The notes below the pieces were generated by a model. It ran no database searches. It saw nothing but the letters and a program-made list of their open reading frames with translations, and was not told where the DNA came from. Below, piece by piece: positions 41,134 to 49,313 of a stretch of DNA of 64,000 bases; position 1 is the first letter of the stretch, and the number at the start of each line of letters is the position of its first letter. The stretch is taken from the NCBI RefSeq assembly GCF_900091505.1, contig NZ_LT607409.1, positions 6,696,001-6,760,000 on the forward strand, written 5' to 3'. Origin of the DNA: Micromonospora chokoriensis. GTDB lineage: Bacteria > Actinomycetota > Actinomycetes > Mycobacteriales > Micromonosporaceae. Position numbers and translations under genes: made by a program.

Positions 41134-41790
41134 TCACCGCACCGGCGGGCGGTCCCATCCTGGCGGAAGTTCGTCCGGTACGTCCCATTCTGGCGGAGGG
41201 GTGAAGTCGCACCAGGTGCCGTCGAACGGGAACTCACCGGCCTCGGCGAGGGCGATCACCCGCTCCCCCTCGGCCCGGACCGCCTTCTCGTCGGTCACCC
41301 AGTAGTCGTCGCCGAAGGCGAGCCGCTCGACGAACTCGCCCTCGTCCTTCCACTCCCAGCTCAGGTCCGGGCGCACCACCACGTCGAGGTCCTGGTCCAC
41401 CACGTCGACGCCGGCCACCGGGCCGTCGTCCCAGCGGACACCGTGCTCCTCCAGGTTGACGTACCAGTGGGCGAACCGACCCTGGGCGTCGCGGAACCAC
41501 CAGACGGAGTGCGCCGCACCGGCCGGCAGGAACTTCAGCAGCGGCGGGCCGTTCCAGCGCCCGTGCGCCAACCGGTACGACGACGAGACCCACTGGGCGA
41601 AGGGCATCGCCCGCATCCCCAGCCCCGCCTCGGTCACCTCGTGGGCCACCGGCGAGTCCCGGGCGATCCACACCAGCAGGCCCCGCTCGTCGTCACTGAC
41701 CACGCGGCCCGGCCGGACCCATCCGATCCGGCCGTGCCGCACGTTGCGGTGCATGATCAGCCGACCCGGCTCAAACCGGTCGACCAGCAC
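41134..41790 (-). CDS. DUF402 (FomD-like) family protein
   Basis: 218 residues from a GTG one base past the proS stop. WWFRDAQGRFAHWYVNLEEHG, DVVDQDLDVVVRPD and KDEGEF match the DUF402 barrel, which binds metal in FomD, a nucleotidyl phosphonate hydrolase. Nucleotide or phosphonate hydrolysis is the family precedent; the substrate here is unknown. It appears translationally coupled to proS. Confidence 0.82.
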   Translation of the reverse strand: MLVDRFEPGRLIMHRNVRHGRIGWVRPGRVVSDDERGLLVWIARDSPVAHEVTEAGLGMRAMPFAQWVSSSYRLAHGRWNGPPLLKFLPAGAAHSVWWFRDAQGRFAHWYVNLEEHGVRWDDGPVAGVDVVDQDLDVVVRPDLSWEWKDEGEFVERLAFGDDYWVTDEKAVRAEGERVIALAEAGEFPFDGTWCDFTPPPEWDVPDELPPGWDRPPVR

Positions 41791-41791
41791 C

Positions 41792-43198
41792 TCAGTAGGC
41801 GCGGGCGAGGATGGCGACCAGGTCGGGCTCGTCCTCGGAGTCCGGCACCGAGCCGTCGGCGCGCACCAGGCAGCGCACCGTGACGCCCTGGCCGTTCGCC
41901 TCGGCCTCGCCGGCCACACCGACCGCCGACCACGGCACCCGGGCCCAGCCCGTCGCGGCGGCCTCGATCGCCTCGGTCAGGGTCGCGACCTCCACGGTGC
42001 GCGACTCGCGGTTGGCCAGCGCCTGGTCGTGCAGCACCTGCTGGTCGGTCTCCAACGCCGCCAGCACCGCGGCGACCACGTCGGCCACCGGCGTCGGCGA
42101 CTTCGACCCGTCGGTGCGGCGCACCACCGTCGCGTTGCCCACGGCCAGATCGCGGGGGCCGACCTCGACGCGTACCGGATAGCCACGCAGCTCGGCGTCG
42201 ACGGCCCGGCGGCCGAACGCGGTGTCGGTCCGGTCGTCGAGCGCGACCCGGACACCGGCGTCGCGCAGGCCGTCGCGCAGCTTGGCCGCCGCCTCCGCGA
42301 CGCCCTCGCCATCCTTGACGATCATGATGTACGCCTGGATCGGCGCCAGCTTCGGCGGCACGCGCAGGCCGTTGTCGTCACCGTGCGCCATGATCAGGCC
42401 GCCGAGCATCCGGGTCGACGTGCCCCAGGAGGTGGTCCAGGCGTGCTCCCGGCCGCCCTCCTTGGAGGAGTAGGTGATGTCGAACGCCTTGGCGAAGTTC
42501 TGCCCCAGCTCGTGGCTGGTGCCCAGCTGGAGCGCCTTGCCGTCGCCCATCATGCCTTCGCAGGTGTACGTGGCCGTCGCGCCGGCGAACCGCTCGCGGG
42601 CCGTCTTCAGGCCCACCACCACCGGGATGCCGATCACGTTGACCATCAGGTCCTCGTACGCCTCGTGCAGGATCCGCCGCGCGTACGCCCGGGCGTCCTC
42701 GCGGGTGGCGTGCGCGGTGTGCCCCTCCTGCCAGAGGAACTCGCTGGTACGCAGGAAGATGCGCGGCCGCAGCTCCCACCGGACCACGTTCGCCCACTGG
42801 TTGAGCAGCAACGGCAGGTCCCGGTACGAATCGATCCACTTGGCCATGAACTCGCCGATGACCGTCTCGCTGGTCGGGCGCACCACCACCGGCTCGGCGA
42901 GCGGCTTGCCGCCACCGTGGGTGACCACCGCGAGCTCCGGCGAGAAGCCCTCGACGTGCTCGGCCTCACGCTTGAGGTAGTTCTCCGGGATGAAGAGCGG
43001 GAAGTACGCGTTCTCCGCACCCGCCGCCTTGATCCGGGCGTCCATCTCGGCCTGCATACGCTCCCAGATGGCGTAGCCGGCCGGTCGGATGACCATGGTG
43101 CCGCGGACCGGGCCGTTGTCGGCCAGCTTCGCCTTGGCGATCAGGTCCTGGTACCAGCGGGGAAAGTCCTCCGCACGGGGAGTGAGCACGCGTGCCAT
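41792..43198 (-). CDS. proS: Prolyl-tRNA synthetase, archaeal/eukaryal type
   Basis: 468 residues. It lacks the long editing insertion of bacterial-type ProRS. It has class II motifs: VRPTSETVIGEFMAKW (motif 2 region), FLRTSEFLWQEGHTAHA, and WGTSTRMLGGLIMAHGDDNG (motif 3). A C-terminal anticodon-binding part and zinc-domain-like tail follow. This short archaeal-like form occurs in some actinobacteria. The start has TAGGAT 8 nt upstream and no Shine-Dalgarno, so it is probably leaderless. Confidence 0.95.
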   Translation of the reverse strand: MARVLTPRAEDFPRWYQDLIAKAKLADNGPVRGTMVIRPAGYAIWERMQAEMDARIKAAGAENAYFPLFIPENYLKREAEHVEGFSPELAVVTHGGGKPLAEPVVVRPTSETVIGEFMAKWIDSYRDLPLLLNQWANVVRWELRPRIFLRTSEFLWQEGHTAHATREDARAYARRILHEAYEDLMVNVIGIPVVVGLKTARERFAGATATYTCEGMMGDGKALQLGTSHELGQNFAKAFDITYSSKEGGREHAWTTSWGTSTRMLGGLIMAHGDDNGLRVPPKLAPIQAYIMIVKDGEGVAEAAAKLRDGLRDAGVRVALDDRTDTAFGRRAVDAELRGYPVRVEVGPRDLAVGNATVVRRTDGSKSPTPVADVVAAVLAALETDQQVLHDQALANRESRTVEVATLTEAIEAAATGWARVPWSAVGVAGEAEANGQGVTVRCLVRADGSVPDSEDEPDLVAILARAY

Positions 43199-43206
43199 GA
43201 CCGCAC

Positions 43207-43212
43207 ATCCTA
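43207..43212 (-). promoter_or_regulatory. -10 box for leaderless proS
   Basis: TAGGAT on the minus strand ends 8 nt before the proS ATG at 43198. Confidence 0.5.
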
Positions 43213-43253
43213 TGCGCCGCTCGTCGGGGCAGTGCGGTCGGGCGCGGCATCGT

Positions 43254-43259
43254 TAGCAT
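43254..43259 (+). promoter_or_regulatory. -10 box for the divergent leaderless gene
   Basis: TAGCAT ends 8 nt before the ATG at 43268. With the proS box it makes a compact pair of divergent leaderless promoters in a 69-nt gap. Confidence 0.5.
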
Positions 43260-43267
43260 CTGCCGTC

Positions 43268-43825
43268 ATGACCCCCCTCGATCCACACCTCGGCGCGGCC
43301 TCCAACCCGACGCCCGACCCCGTCGAGCTGGCACACCTCGCGATCCGATGGGTGCGCTGGGTGGCCCGGCACCGGCAACCCGCCAATCCGATCGGCGACG
43401 GGTCCGGCCGGCACGCCGGGCACCACCAACCCGCCGACGTGTGGTTCCTCGCGGGTACGTTCGGTGGCAGCGTGCACCGGCGGTGCGTGGTGCCCGCCGG
43501 ACGGCCGCTGTTCTTCCCCGCGTTGTACTGGTCGGAGGTCGGCCGCACCACCGAACCGGCGGAGGCGTTGGAGGGTGCGACCGCCCACGCGCAACTCGAC
43601 GGGGTGGCGATCGCCCTGCGCGAGGTCGGCTCGGCCCAGTCGTTCCCGGTCAGCGGCTTCTTCAACAACGTCGTCACCGTCTGGCCGTGGCCCAGACCGG
43701 TCTCCTGCTGGGGTCTGTGGGCACTGGTGCCGCCGCCCGCCCCCGGTCAGCACGAGCTGAGCTTCGGTGGCAGCGACGGCGGGCGGTTCTGGGTCGAGGC
43801 GCAGTACCAGATCGACGTGCGCTGA
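43268..43825 (+). CDS. Conserved-looking protein of unknown function
   Basis: 185 residues. No signal peptide or membrane segment. VWFLAGTFGGSVHRRCVVPA and GRPLFFPALYWSEVG resemble a repeated theme in actinobacterial hypothetical proteins, and the C-terminal HELSFGGSDGGRFWVEAQYQI looks beta-rich. I do not recognise a named family. It is divergent from proS and followed by a decayed regulator. Confidence 0.7.
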   Translation: MTPLDPHLGAASNPTPDPVELAHLAIRWVRWVARHRQPANPIGDGSGRHAGHHQPADVWFLAGTFGGSVHRRCVVPAGRPLFFPALYWSEVGRTTEPAEALEGATAHAQLDGVAIALREVGSAQSFPVSGFFNNVVTVWPWPRPVSCWGLWALVPPPAPGQHELSFGGSDGGRFWVEAQYQIDVR

Positions 43826-43846
43826 ACCCCCTACACGTCGACCACC

Positions 43847-43960
43847 ATGATCGAACGGAGCGGCACCACCCCGGTGCGGGACCGCATCGTCGACGCCGCC
43901 CGCGCGCTGACCGTGGCGACCGGCTACTTCACCGAAGTTGCGCGGATCTTGGGGAGGGCG
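43847..43960 (+). pseudogene. Remnant of a TetR-type regulator N-terminus
   Basis: The first ~38 codons read RDRIVDAARALTVATG, like the first helix of TetR regulators, then jump to TEVARILG as in the recognition-helix region. Several residues are missing between, and nothing TetR-like follows. Downstream DNA is a GCGCGC-rich low-complexity tract up to the end of the amidohydrolase gene. It looks like a gene lost by deletion. A short functional peptide is less likely. Confidence 0.4.
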
Positions 43961-44002
43961 CGCGGGGCGCGCGAGGCGCGCAGCGCGCACGCCGTGCACG
44001 GA

Positions 44003-45082
44003 TCAGCGGACGACGTGGCCGCGGAGGATCGTGCGGGACGGGGCGCGGACGACGCGCAGGTCGAGGCGGGGGTCCTCGGGGTAGACGGTCAGGTCGGCGA
44101 GGCCGCCCTCCACCAGGCCGGGAAAGCCGAGCCACTCCCGGGCGCCCCAGGAGGCGGCGGCGAGCACGTCGATCGGGGCCATGCCCGCCCGCTCGTGCAG
44201 CAGCAGCATCTCCTCGGCGGCCAGCCCGTGGTCGATGCCACCGCCGGCGTCGGTGCCCACGTAGATCGGCACGCCCGCCTCGTGTGCGGCGCGCACCACC
44301 TCGGGAAAACCGTCGCGCAGCGCGAGCATGTGCTCGGCGTACCCGGGGAACTTGCCGCGCGCCTGCTCGGCGATGCCCCCGAAGGTGGCGATATTGATCA
44401 TTGTGGGGACGAGCGCGGTGCCCTGCCGGGACATCTCGTCGATCAGGTCGAGGCTGAGCCCGGTGCCGTGCTCCACCGAGTCCACCCCGGCCCGCACCAT
44501 GATCTCGACAGCGGACTCGGAGAAGGTGTGCACTGCGGCGCGTACCCCGGCGTCGTGGGCCGCGCGCACGGCGGCGGTGAGGGTGTCCGCGTCCCAGGCC
44601 GGGGCCAGGTCACCGACTCCCCGGTCGATCCAGTCGCCGACCAGCTTGACCCAACCGTTGCCGGATCTCGCCTGCGCGGCCACCGTCGCGGCGACCTCGG
44701 TCGCGTCGACCTCCACGCCGATGTCCCGCAGGTAGCGCTTCGGCGGGGCGACGTGCCGGCCCGCGCGGGCCAGGCGCGGCAGGTCCGGCTCGTCGTCAAG
44801 CTCGGGGTACGGGTACGGCGAGCCGGCGTCGCGGATCGCCAGCACGCCGGCGTCCCGGTCGAGGCGGGCCAGCTCGCGGGCCTGGTCGAGTGAGGTGATC
44901 GGGGCGCCGCCTCGGGCGATGCCGATGTGGCAGTGCGCGTCGACCAGCCCCGGCAGCACGTAGCCGCCGTCGACAACCGTCTCCGCGTCGGGCACCGGGG
45001 TGAAGGTCACCCGGTCGTCGACCAGCCAGAGATCCCGGACCTCGTCGTCGGGGAGCAGCACGCCGCGCACATGAAGGGCCAT
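44003..45082 (-). CDS. Amidohydrolase family protein
   Basis: 359 residues. The TIM-barrel metal motif DAHCHIGIA (H-x-H), His in AAVHTFSE, His in VEHGTG and Asp in VGTDAGGGIDHG are present, and a small beta domain frames both ends. It is close to imidazolonepropionase/prolidase-like amidohydrolases that cut cyclic or peptide amides. The substrate is unknown. ATG at 45082; a GTG two codons earlier is possible. Confidence 0.88.
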   Translation of the reverse strand: MALHVRGVLLPDDEVRDLWLVDDRVTFTPVPDAETVVDGGYVLPGLVDAHCHIGIARGGAPITSLDQARELARLDRDAGVLAIRDAGSPYPYPELDDEPDLPRLARAGRHVAPPKRYLRDIGVEVDATEVAATVAAQARSGNGWVKLVGDWIDRGVGDLAPAWDADTLTAAVRAAHDAGVRAAVHTFSESAVEIMVRAGVDSVEHGTGLSLDLIDEMSRQGTALVPTMINIATFGGIAEQARGKFPGYAEHMLALRDGFPEVVRAAHEAGVPIYVGTDAGGGIDHGLAAEEMLLLHERAGMAPIDVLAAASWGAREWLGFPGLVEGGLADLTVYPEDPRLDLRVVRAPSRTILRGHVVR

Positions 45083-45100
45083 GCGCACAGTCCTACCCGA

Positions 45101-45679
45101 TCACTCCTCGTCAGGGGCGAGCAGGTCGTTCTTCCGAGCGGTCAGGGCGGGCAGGTCCACGGAGACCTTCCACGGCCGCTCGGTGACGAACAGGTCCTCG
45201 GTGTGTGCGACCTGTTCGTACTCGCGGTTCGCGCCGAGGGTGTACTCGGTGAGCGTGACACGCTCCTGCGACGGGTCGACCACCCAGTAGGACCGGATTC
45301 CGGCGTGCGCGTAGACCTTCGCCTTGTCGTACATGTCGCGGAAGCTGAAGGTCGGGGAGACGATCTCCACGGCGAGCAGAGCGTCCTCGACGGGGACGGG
45401 CGACCGGCCGGCGTGCTTGCGGCGGATGACCACCACGTCGGGGCGGGGCTCATTACGCCGGTCGACCCGCATCGACAGGTCGATGCTGACCAGGTATTCC
45501 GGCGGACAGTTGACGCGAAGCGTGAGCAGCAGCTCGACGCAGAACTCTTGGTGCACGGCAGTCGGCGACGGCACGATCAACCTTCCGTTGATCAGTTCGT
45601 ACGGAAGGTCCTTCGGTAGGTCACCGAGGTCGTCGACCGTCCACTCGTGCCGTTCGGGCAGGATCGGGGCCGCGGTCAT
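45101..45679 (-). CDS. Uma2 family endonuclease-fold protein
   Basis: 192 residues. PRPDVVVIRR, LLAVEIVSP and DKAKVYAHAGIRSYWVVDP give the PD-(D/E)XK core of Uma2 (DUF820), a family expanded in actinobacteria and cyanobacteria with unknown targets. GGAAGGAG precedes the ATG. It stands alone between ffh and the amidohydrolase, with no toxin/antitoxin-like partner. Confidence 0.9.
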   Translation of the reverse strand: MTAAPILPERHEWTVDDLGDLPKDLPYELINGRLIVPSPTAVHQEFCVELLLTLRVNCPPEYLVSIDLSMRVDRRNEPRPDVVVIRRKHAGRSPVPVEDALLAVEIVSPTFSFRDMYDKAKVYAHAGIRSYWVVDPSQERVTLTEYTLGANREYEQVAHTEDLFVTERPWKVSVDLPALTARKNDLLAPDEE

Positions 45680-45747
45680 GACATCTCCTTCCCGGGGGCG
45701 ACATCACCCTAAGCGCCGGACAAGTCGCCCACCGTCACCGACACGCG

Positions 45748-47307
45748 TCAGCGCGGGCCCTTGTCGCCGCCCTTGCCGAGCTTGTTGAAGTCGATCTTTG
45801 GAAGCTTGAAGCCGGGCGGGAGCCCCTGCCCACCGGCGAGGTCGTTCGGGTCCATCCCCGGCGGGAGCTGCGGCATGCCACCCGGGAAACCGCCCGGCAC
45901 CCCGGCGCCGGCGCCCGTGCGCGGCCGACCGCCGCCCTTGGTGCCCTTGCGCTTGTTCTTCGGGCTCTTGGTCGCCTTGCGCCGGCCGCCACCGGGCAGG
46001 CCCATCATGCCGCCCATCTGCTTCATCATCTTCTGCGCGTCGGCGAAGCGGTTGAGCAGCTGGTTGACGTCCATCACGGTGACCCCGGAACCGTTGGCGA
46101 TACGCGCCCGACGGGAGCCGTTGATGATCTTCGGGTTGGTCCGCTCGCCCGGGGTCATCGACCTGATGATCGCGGTCACCCGGTCGAAGTGGCTGTCGTC
46201 CAGCTCGGCGAGCTGGTCCTTCATCTGCCCCATGCCGGGCATCATGGCCAGCACGTTGGCGATCGGGCCCATCCGTCGGACCGCGATGAGCTGGTCGAGG
46301 AAGTCGTCCAGGGTGAACTGCTCGCCGCCCATCAGCTTGGCGGTCATCTTCTCCTTCTGATCGGAGTCGAAGGCCTGTTCGGCCTGCTCGATCAGAGTGA
46401 GAACGTCGCCCATGCCGAGGATGCGGCTGGCCATCCGGTCGGGGTGGAAGACGTCGAAGTCCTCCAACTTCTCACCGGTGGAGGCGAACAGGATCGGCTG
46501 CCCGGTGACCTCACGCACCGACAGCGCGGCACCACCACGGGCGTCGCCGTCGAGCTTGGAGAGGACCACACCGGTGATCCCGACGCCGTCGCGGAACGCC
46601 TCGGCGGTGCGGACGGCGTCCTGACCGACCATCGCGTCGATGACGAAGATGACCTCGTCCGGCGAGACGGCGTCGCGGATGTCGGCGGCCTGCTGCATCA
46701 TCTCGGCGTCGATACCGAGTCGGCCGGCGGTGTCGACGATGACGATGTCGCGGGCGGCGCGCTTCGCGTGCTCGATCGACGCGCGGGCCACCTGCACCGG
46801 GTCACCGGTGCCGTTGCCGGGCTCCGGGGCGTACACCTCTACACCGGCCCGACCACCGAGCACCTGGAGCTGCCCGACGGCGTTGGGGCGCTGGAGGTCG
46901 GCGGCGACCAGCAGCGGCTGGTGCCCCTGGCCCTTGAGCCACCGGGCCAGCTTGCCGGCCAGCGTGGTCTTACCGGAACCCTGGAGACCGGCCAGCATGA
47001 TCACCGTCGGCGGCTGCTTGGCGAACTGGAGCCGCCGGCCCTCGCCACCGAGCACGTTGATCAGCTCTTCGTTGACGATCTTGATGATCTGCTGGGCCGG
47101 GTTCAGCGCCTGGGAGACCTCCGCGCTGCGAGCCCGCTCCTTCACGGCCGCGATGAAGCCCTTGACCACCGGCAGCGCGACGTCCGCCTCCAGCAGCGCG
47201 AGGCGGATCTCGCGCGCGGTGGCGTCGATGTCGGCGTCGGTGAGCCGCCCCTTGCCGCGGAGCTTGGTGAAGATCCCGGACAGGCGGTCACTCAAGGTGT
47301 CAAACAC
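45748..47307 (-). CDS. ffh: Signal recognition particle protein Ffh
   Basis: 519 residues. N domain ~1-90; G domain with GLQGSGKTT (107-115), DTAGRL, TKLDG-like SKLDGDARGG; M domain (~300-430) with Met-rich MMPGMGQMKDQL; then a Gly/Pro/Lys-rich C-terminal tail of ~80 residues. With 4.5S RNA it brings ribosomes making membrane proteins to FtsY, encoded 7 kb away. I use the GTG at 47307, which gives the usual MFDTLSDRL start. Confidence 0.96.
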   Translation of the reverse strand: MFDTLSDRLSGIFTKLRGKGRLTDADIDATAREIRLALLEADVALPVVKGFIAAVKERARSAEVSQALNPAQQIIKIVNEELINVLGGEGRRLQFAKQPPTVIMLAGLQGSGKTTLAGKLARWLKGQGHQPLLVAADLQRPNAVGQLQVLGGRAGVEVYAPEPGNGTGDPVQVARASIEHAKRAARDIVIVDTAGRLGIDAEMMQQAADIRDAVSPDEVIFVIDAMVGQDAVRTAEAFRDGVGITGVVLSKLDGDARGGAALSVREVTGQPILFASTGEKLEDFDVFHPDRMASRILGMGDVLTLIEQAEQAFDSDQKEKMTAKLMGGEQFTLDDFLDQLIAVRRMGPIANVLAMMPGMGQMKDQLAELDDSHFDRVTAIIRSMTPGERTNPKIINGSRRARIANGSGVTVMDVNQLLNRFADAQKMMKQMGGMMGLPGGGRRKATKSPKNKRKGTKGGGRPRTGAGAGVPGGFPGGMPQLPPGMDPNDLAGGQGLPPGFKLPKIDFNKLGKGGDKGPR

Positions 47308-47417
47308 GCGAACATCCCGTTTGTCAGTGTTCCGGCGGGCACAACCCGGCCGGCACTGCGGAGTCCGGCCACCGCTAGGGTAACCGGCCACCCGCAAGGC
47401 CGCTGGCGGCCCGGGTC

Positions 47418-48074
47418 TCACCCCGAGACCAACCCCGATTGGTACGCGAAGACGACGAGCTGGGCCCGGTCCCGGGCTCCCAGCTTGCCCATCGCCCGGC
47501 TGACGTGGGTCCGCGCGGTAGCCGGGCTGACCACCAACCGGGCGCCGATCTCCTCGTTGTTCAGACCCTCCCCGACGAGGCCGACGACCTGGCGCTCCCG
47601 GTCGGTGAGCGTGTCCAGCCGGGGGTGCGGGCGAGGTGCCCTCGACGGCCGGTTGGCGAACTCCCGCACCACCCGGCGGGTCACCGACGGCGACAGCAGC
47701 GCCTCCCCCTCGGCGACCAGCCGGATCGCGCGCAGCAGGTCGACCGGCCGGGTGTCCTTGGTGAGGAAGCCGCTCGCGCCGTGCCGCAACGCGTCGAAGA
47801 CGTACGCGTCCAGCTCGAAGGTGGTGAGCACCACCACCCGCGTGCCGGTCAGGTCGGGATCGGCGACGATCCGCCGGGTCGCCTCGATGCCGTCGATGCC
47901 GGGCATCCGGATGTCCATCAGCACGACGTCCGGCCGTTCCCGGCGGACCAGCTCGACCGCCCGCAGACCGTCGGCGGCCTCACCGGCGAGCACCAGGTCG
48001 TCCTCGCTCTCCACCAGCGCGCGCAGGCCGAGCCGGACGAGGTCCTGGTCGTCGGCGACCAGCACCCGGATCAC
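47418..48074 (-). CDS. NarL/LuxR-type response regulator
   Basis: 218 residues. Receiver domain with ADDQ and phospho-acceptor Asp54 (VLMDIRMPG), LTTF and LTKD; then a LuxR HTH (LTDRERQVVGLVGEGLNNEEI through RTHVSRAMGKLGARDR). GTG start overlaps the kinase stop by 4 nt. Target genes are not visible in the sequence. Confidence 0.94.
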   Translation of the reverse strand: MIRVLVADDQDLVRLGLRALVESEDDLVLAGEAADGLRAVELVRRERPDVVLMDIRMPGIDGIEATRRIVADPDLTGTRVVVLTTFELDAYVFDALRHGASGFLTKDTRPVDLLRAIRLVAEGEALLSPSVTRRVVREFANRPSRAPRPHPRLDTLTDRERQVVGLVGEGLNNEEIGARLVVSPATARTHVSRAMGKLGARDRAQLVVFAYQSGLVSG

Positions 48075-49207
48075 GTGGTCGGCTCCACGGGCAGCCGGGC
48101 GTACACCCGGAAGCCGCCACCGGGGCGCGGCCCGGTGTTCAACCGCCCGCCCAGCGCCGCGACCCGCTCCCGCATCCCGGCCAGACCGTGCCCGCTCTCC
48201 TCGTCGGCCGAAGCCGCTCCGGCGCCCTCGTCGGTCACCTCCACCGTCACCTCGTCGGCGCGGTAGTCCACGGTCACCTCGGCGCTGGTCACCCCCGCGT
48301 GCCGCAGCACGTTCGTCAACGCCTCCTGCACCACCCGGTACGCGGTCAGGTCCACCGCGGCGGGCAGCTCCCGGGCGTCGCCGACCACACGCGTCTGCAC
48401 GGCGAGCCCGGCACCGCCCAGCCGGTCACGCAACGCCGGGAGCCGGGCCAGGCCGGGCACCGGCCCGCGCTCGGCGCCCTGCCGGACCGCCCCGAGGGTG
48501 ACCCGGAGCTCGTCGAGCGCCTCCCGGCTGGTCCGGCTGATCGCGGTCAACGCGGTCTCCGCCTGCTCCGGCCGCTTCGGCAGCAGGTGCAGGGCGATCT
48601 CCGCCTGCATGCTGATCGCGGCCAGCCCGTGCCCCACCACGTCATGCACCTCCTGCGCGATGCGCAACCGCTCCTCGTCGGCCTGCCGACGAGCCTGTTC
48701 GGCACGGGCGCGGGCCTCCTCGGCGCGGGTACGCGCGGCCGACTCCCGGTTGACCCGCACCACCACACCCACCGCGAACGGTACGACCACCCAGGCGGAC
48801 GCGGGCAGCACTCCCGCCCAGCCCGGCGCCGGGCCTCGGGAGACGAAGACGTGCACCACCAACAGGACGAACGCGGCCCCGGCGGCGAGCGCCGCCGGGG
48901 GCGCCGGCAGTCGCACCGCCACGGTGTACACCGCGAGCAGGAACGCGAGCAGGATCGGCCCGTACGGGTAGCCGAGCACCAGGTACGTCGAGGTGGCCAC
49001 GGTGACCACGGCCAGGATGGGCACCGGGGCGCGTCGCCGGAGCAGCAGGGCGAGCGCGGCGACCGCGATCAGTGCCCGACAGAACGCGTCCACCCGCCTG
49101 GACCCCGGCTGGTTCTCTCCGGCCAACCCGGTGGCGAGCAGCCCGAACGCGAGCAGCACCAGGGCCGGCACGACATCCGGCCATCCCCACCGCCCACCTG
49201 GTCGCAT
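48071..49207 (-). CDS. Sensor histidine kinase, HisKA_3 type
   Basis: 378 residues. Four or five N-terminal membrane helices (~10-150) with little extracytoplasmic domain, then a coiled coil rich in Arg/Glu/Ala, HisKA_3 with RIAQEVHDVVGHGLAAI, and an ATPase domain with VVQEALTNVLRHA and HGLAGMRERVAALGG. Such kinases with few loops often sense membrane stress. I use the ATG at 49207, with a CAGAAT 7 nt upstream (possible leaderless start). Confidence 0.92.
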   Translation of the reverse strand: MRPGGRWGWPDVVPALVLLAFGLLATGLAGENQPGSRRVDAFCRALIAVAALALLLRRRAPVPILAVVTVATSTYLVLGYPYGPILLAFLLAVYTVAVRLPAPPAALAAGAAFVLLVVHVFVSRGPAPGWAGVLPASAWVVVPFAVGVVVRVNRESAARTRAEEARARAEQARRQADEERLRIAQEVHDVVGHGLAAISMQAEIALHLLPKRPEQAETALTAISRTSREALDELRVTLGAVRQGAERGPVPGLARLPALRDRLGGAGLAVQTRVVGDARELPAAVDLTAYRVVQEALTNVLRHAGVTSAEVTVDYRADEVTVEVTDEGAGAASADEESGHGLAGMRERVAALGGRLNTGPRPGGGFRVYARLPVEPTT

Positions 49208-49313
49208 GGCCGTCATTCTGCCCGCGCCGAACCGCCACGGCGTGCGTCAACGAGCGGCACCGCGGCTACGCCCCCGGACGTACCCCGGTCTCGACGTCGG
49301 CGGCGACCACCGG

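Noticed and set aside
41456..43267. N-terminal extension of the gene at 43268 through the proS region
   Set aside because: The frame is open but the sequence is an antisense shadow of proS. The leaderless ATG at 43268 gives a protein-like start.
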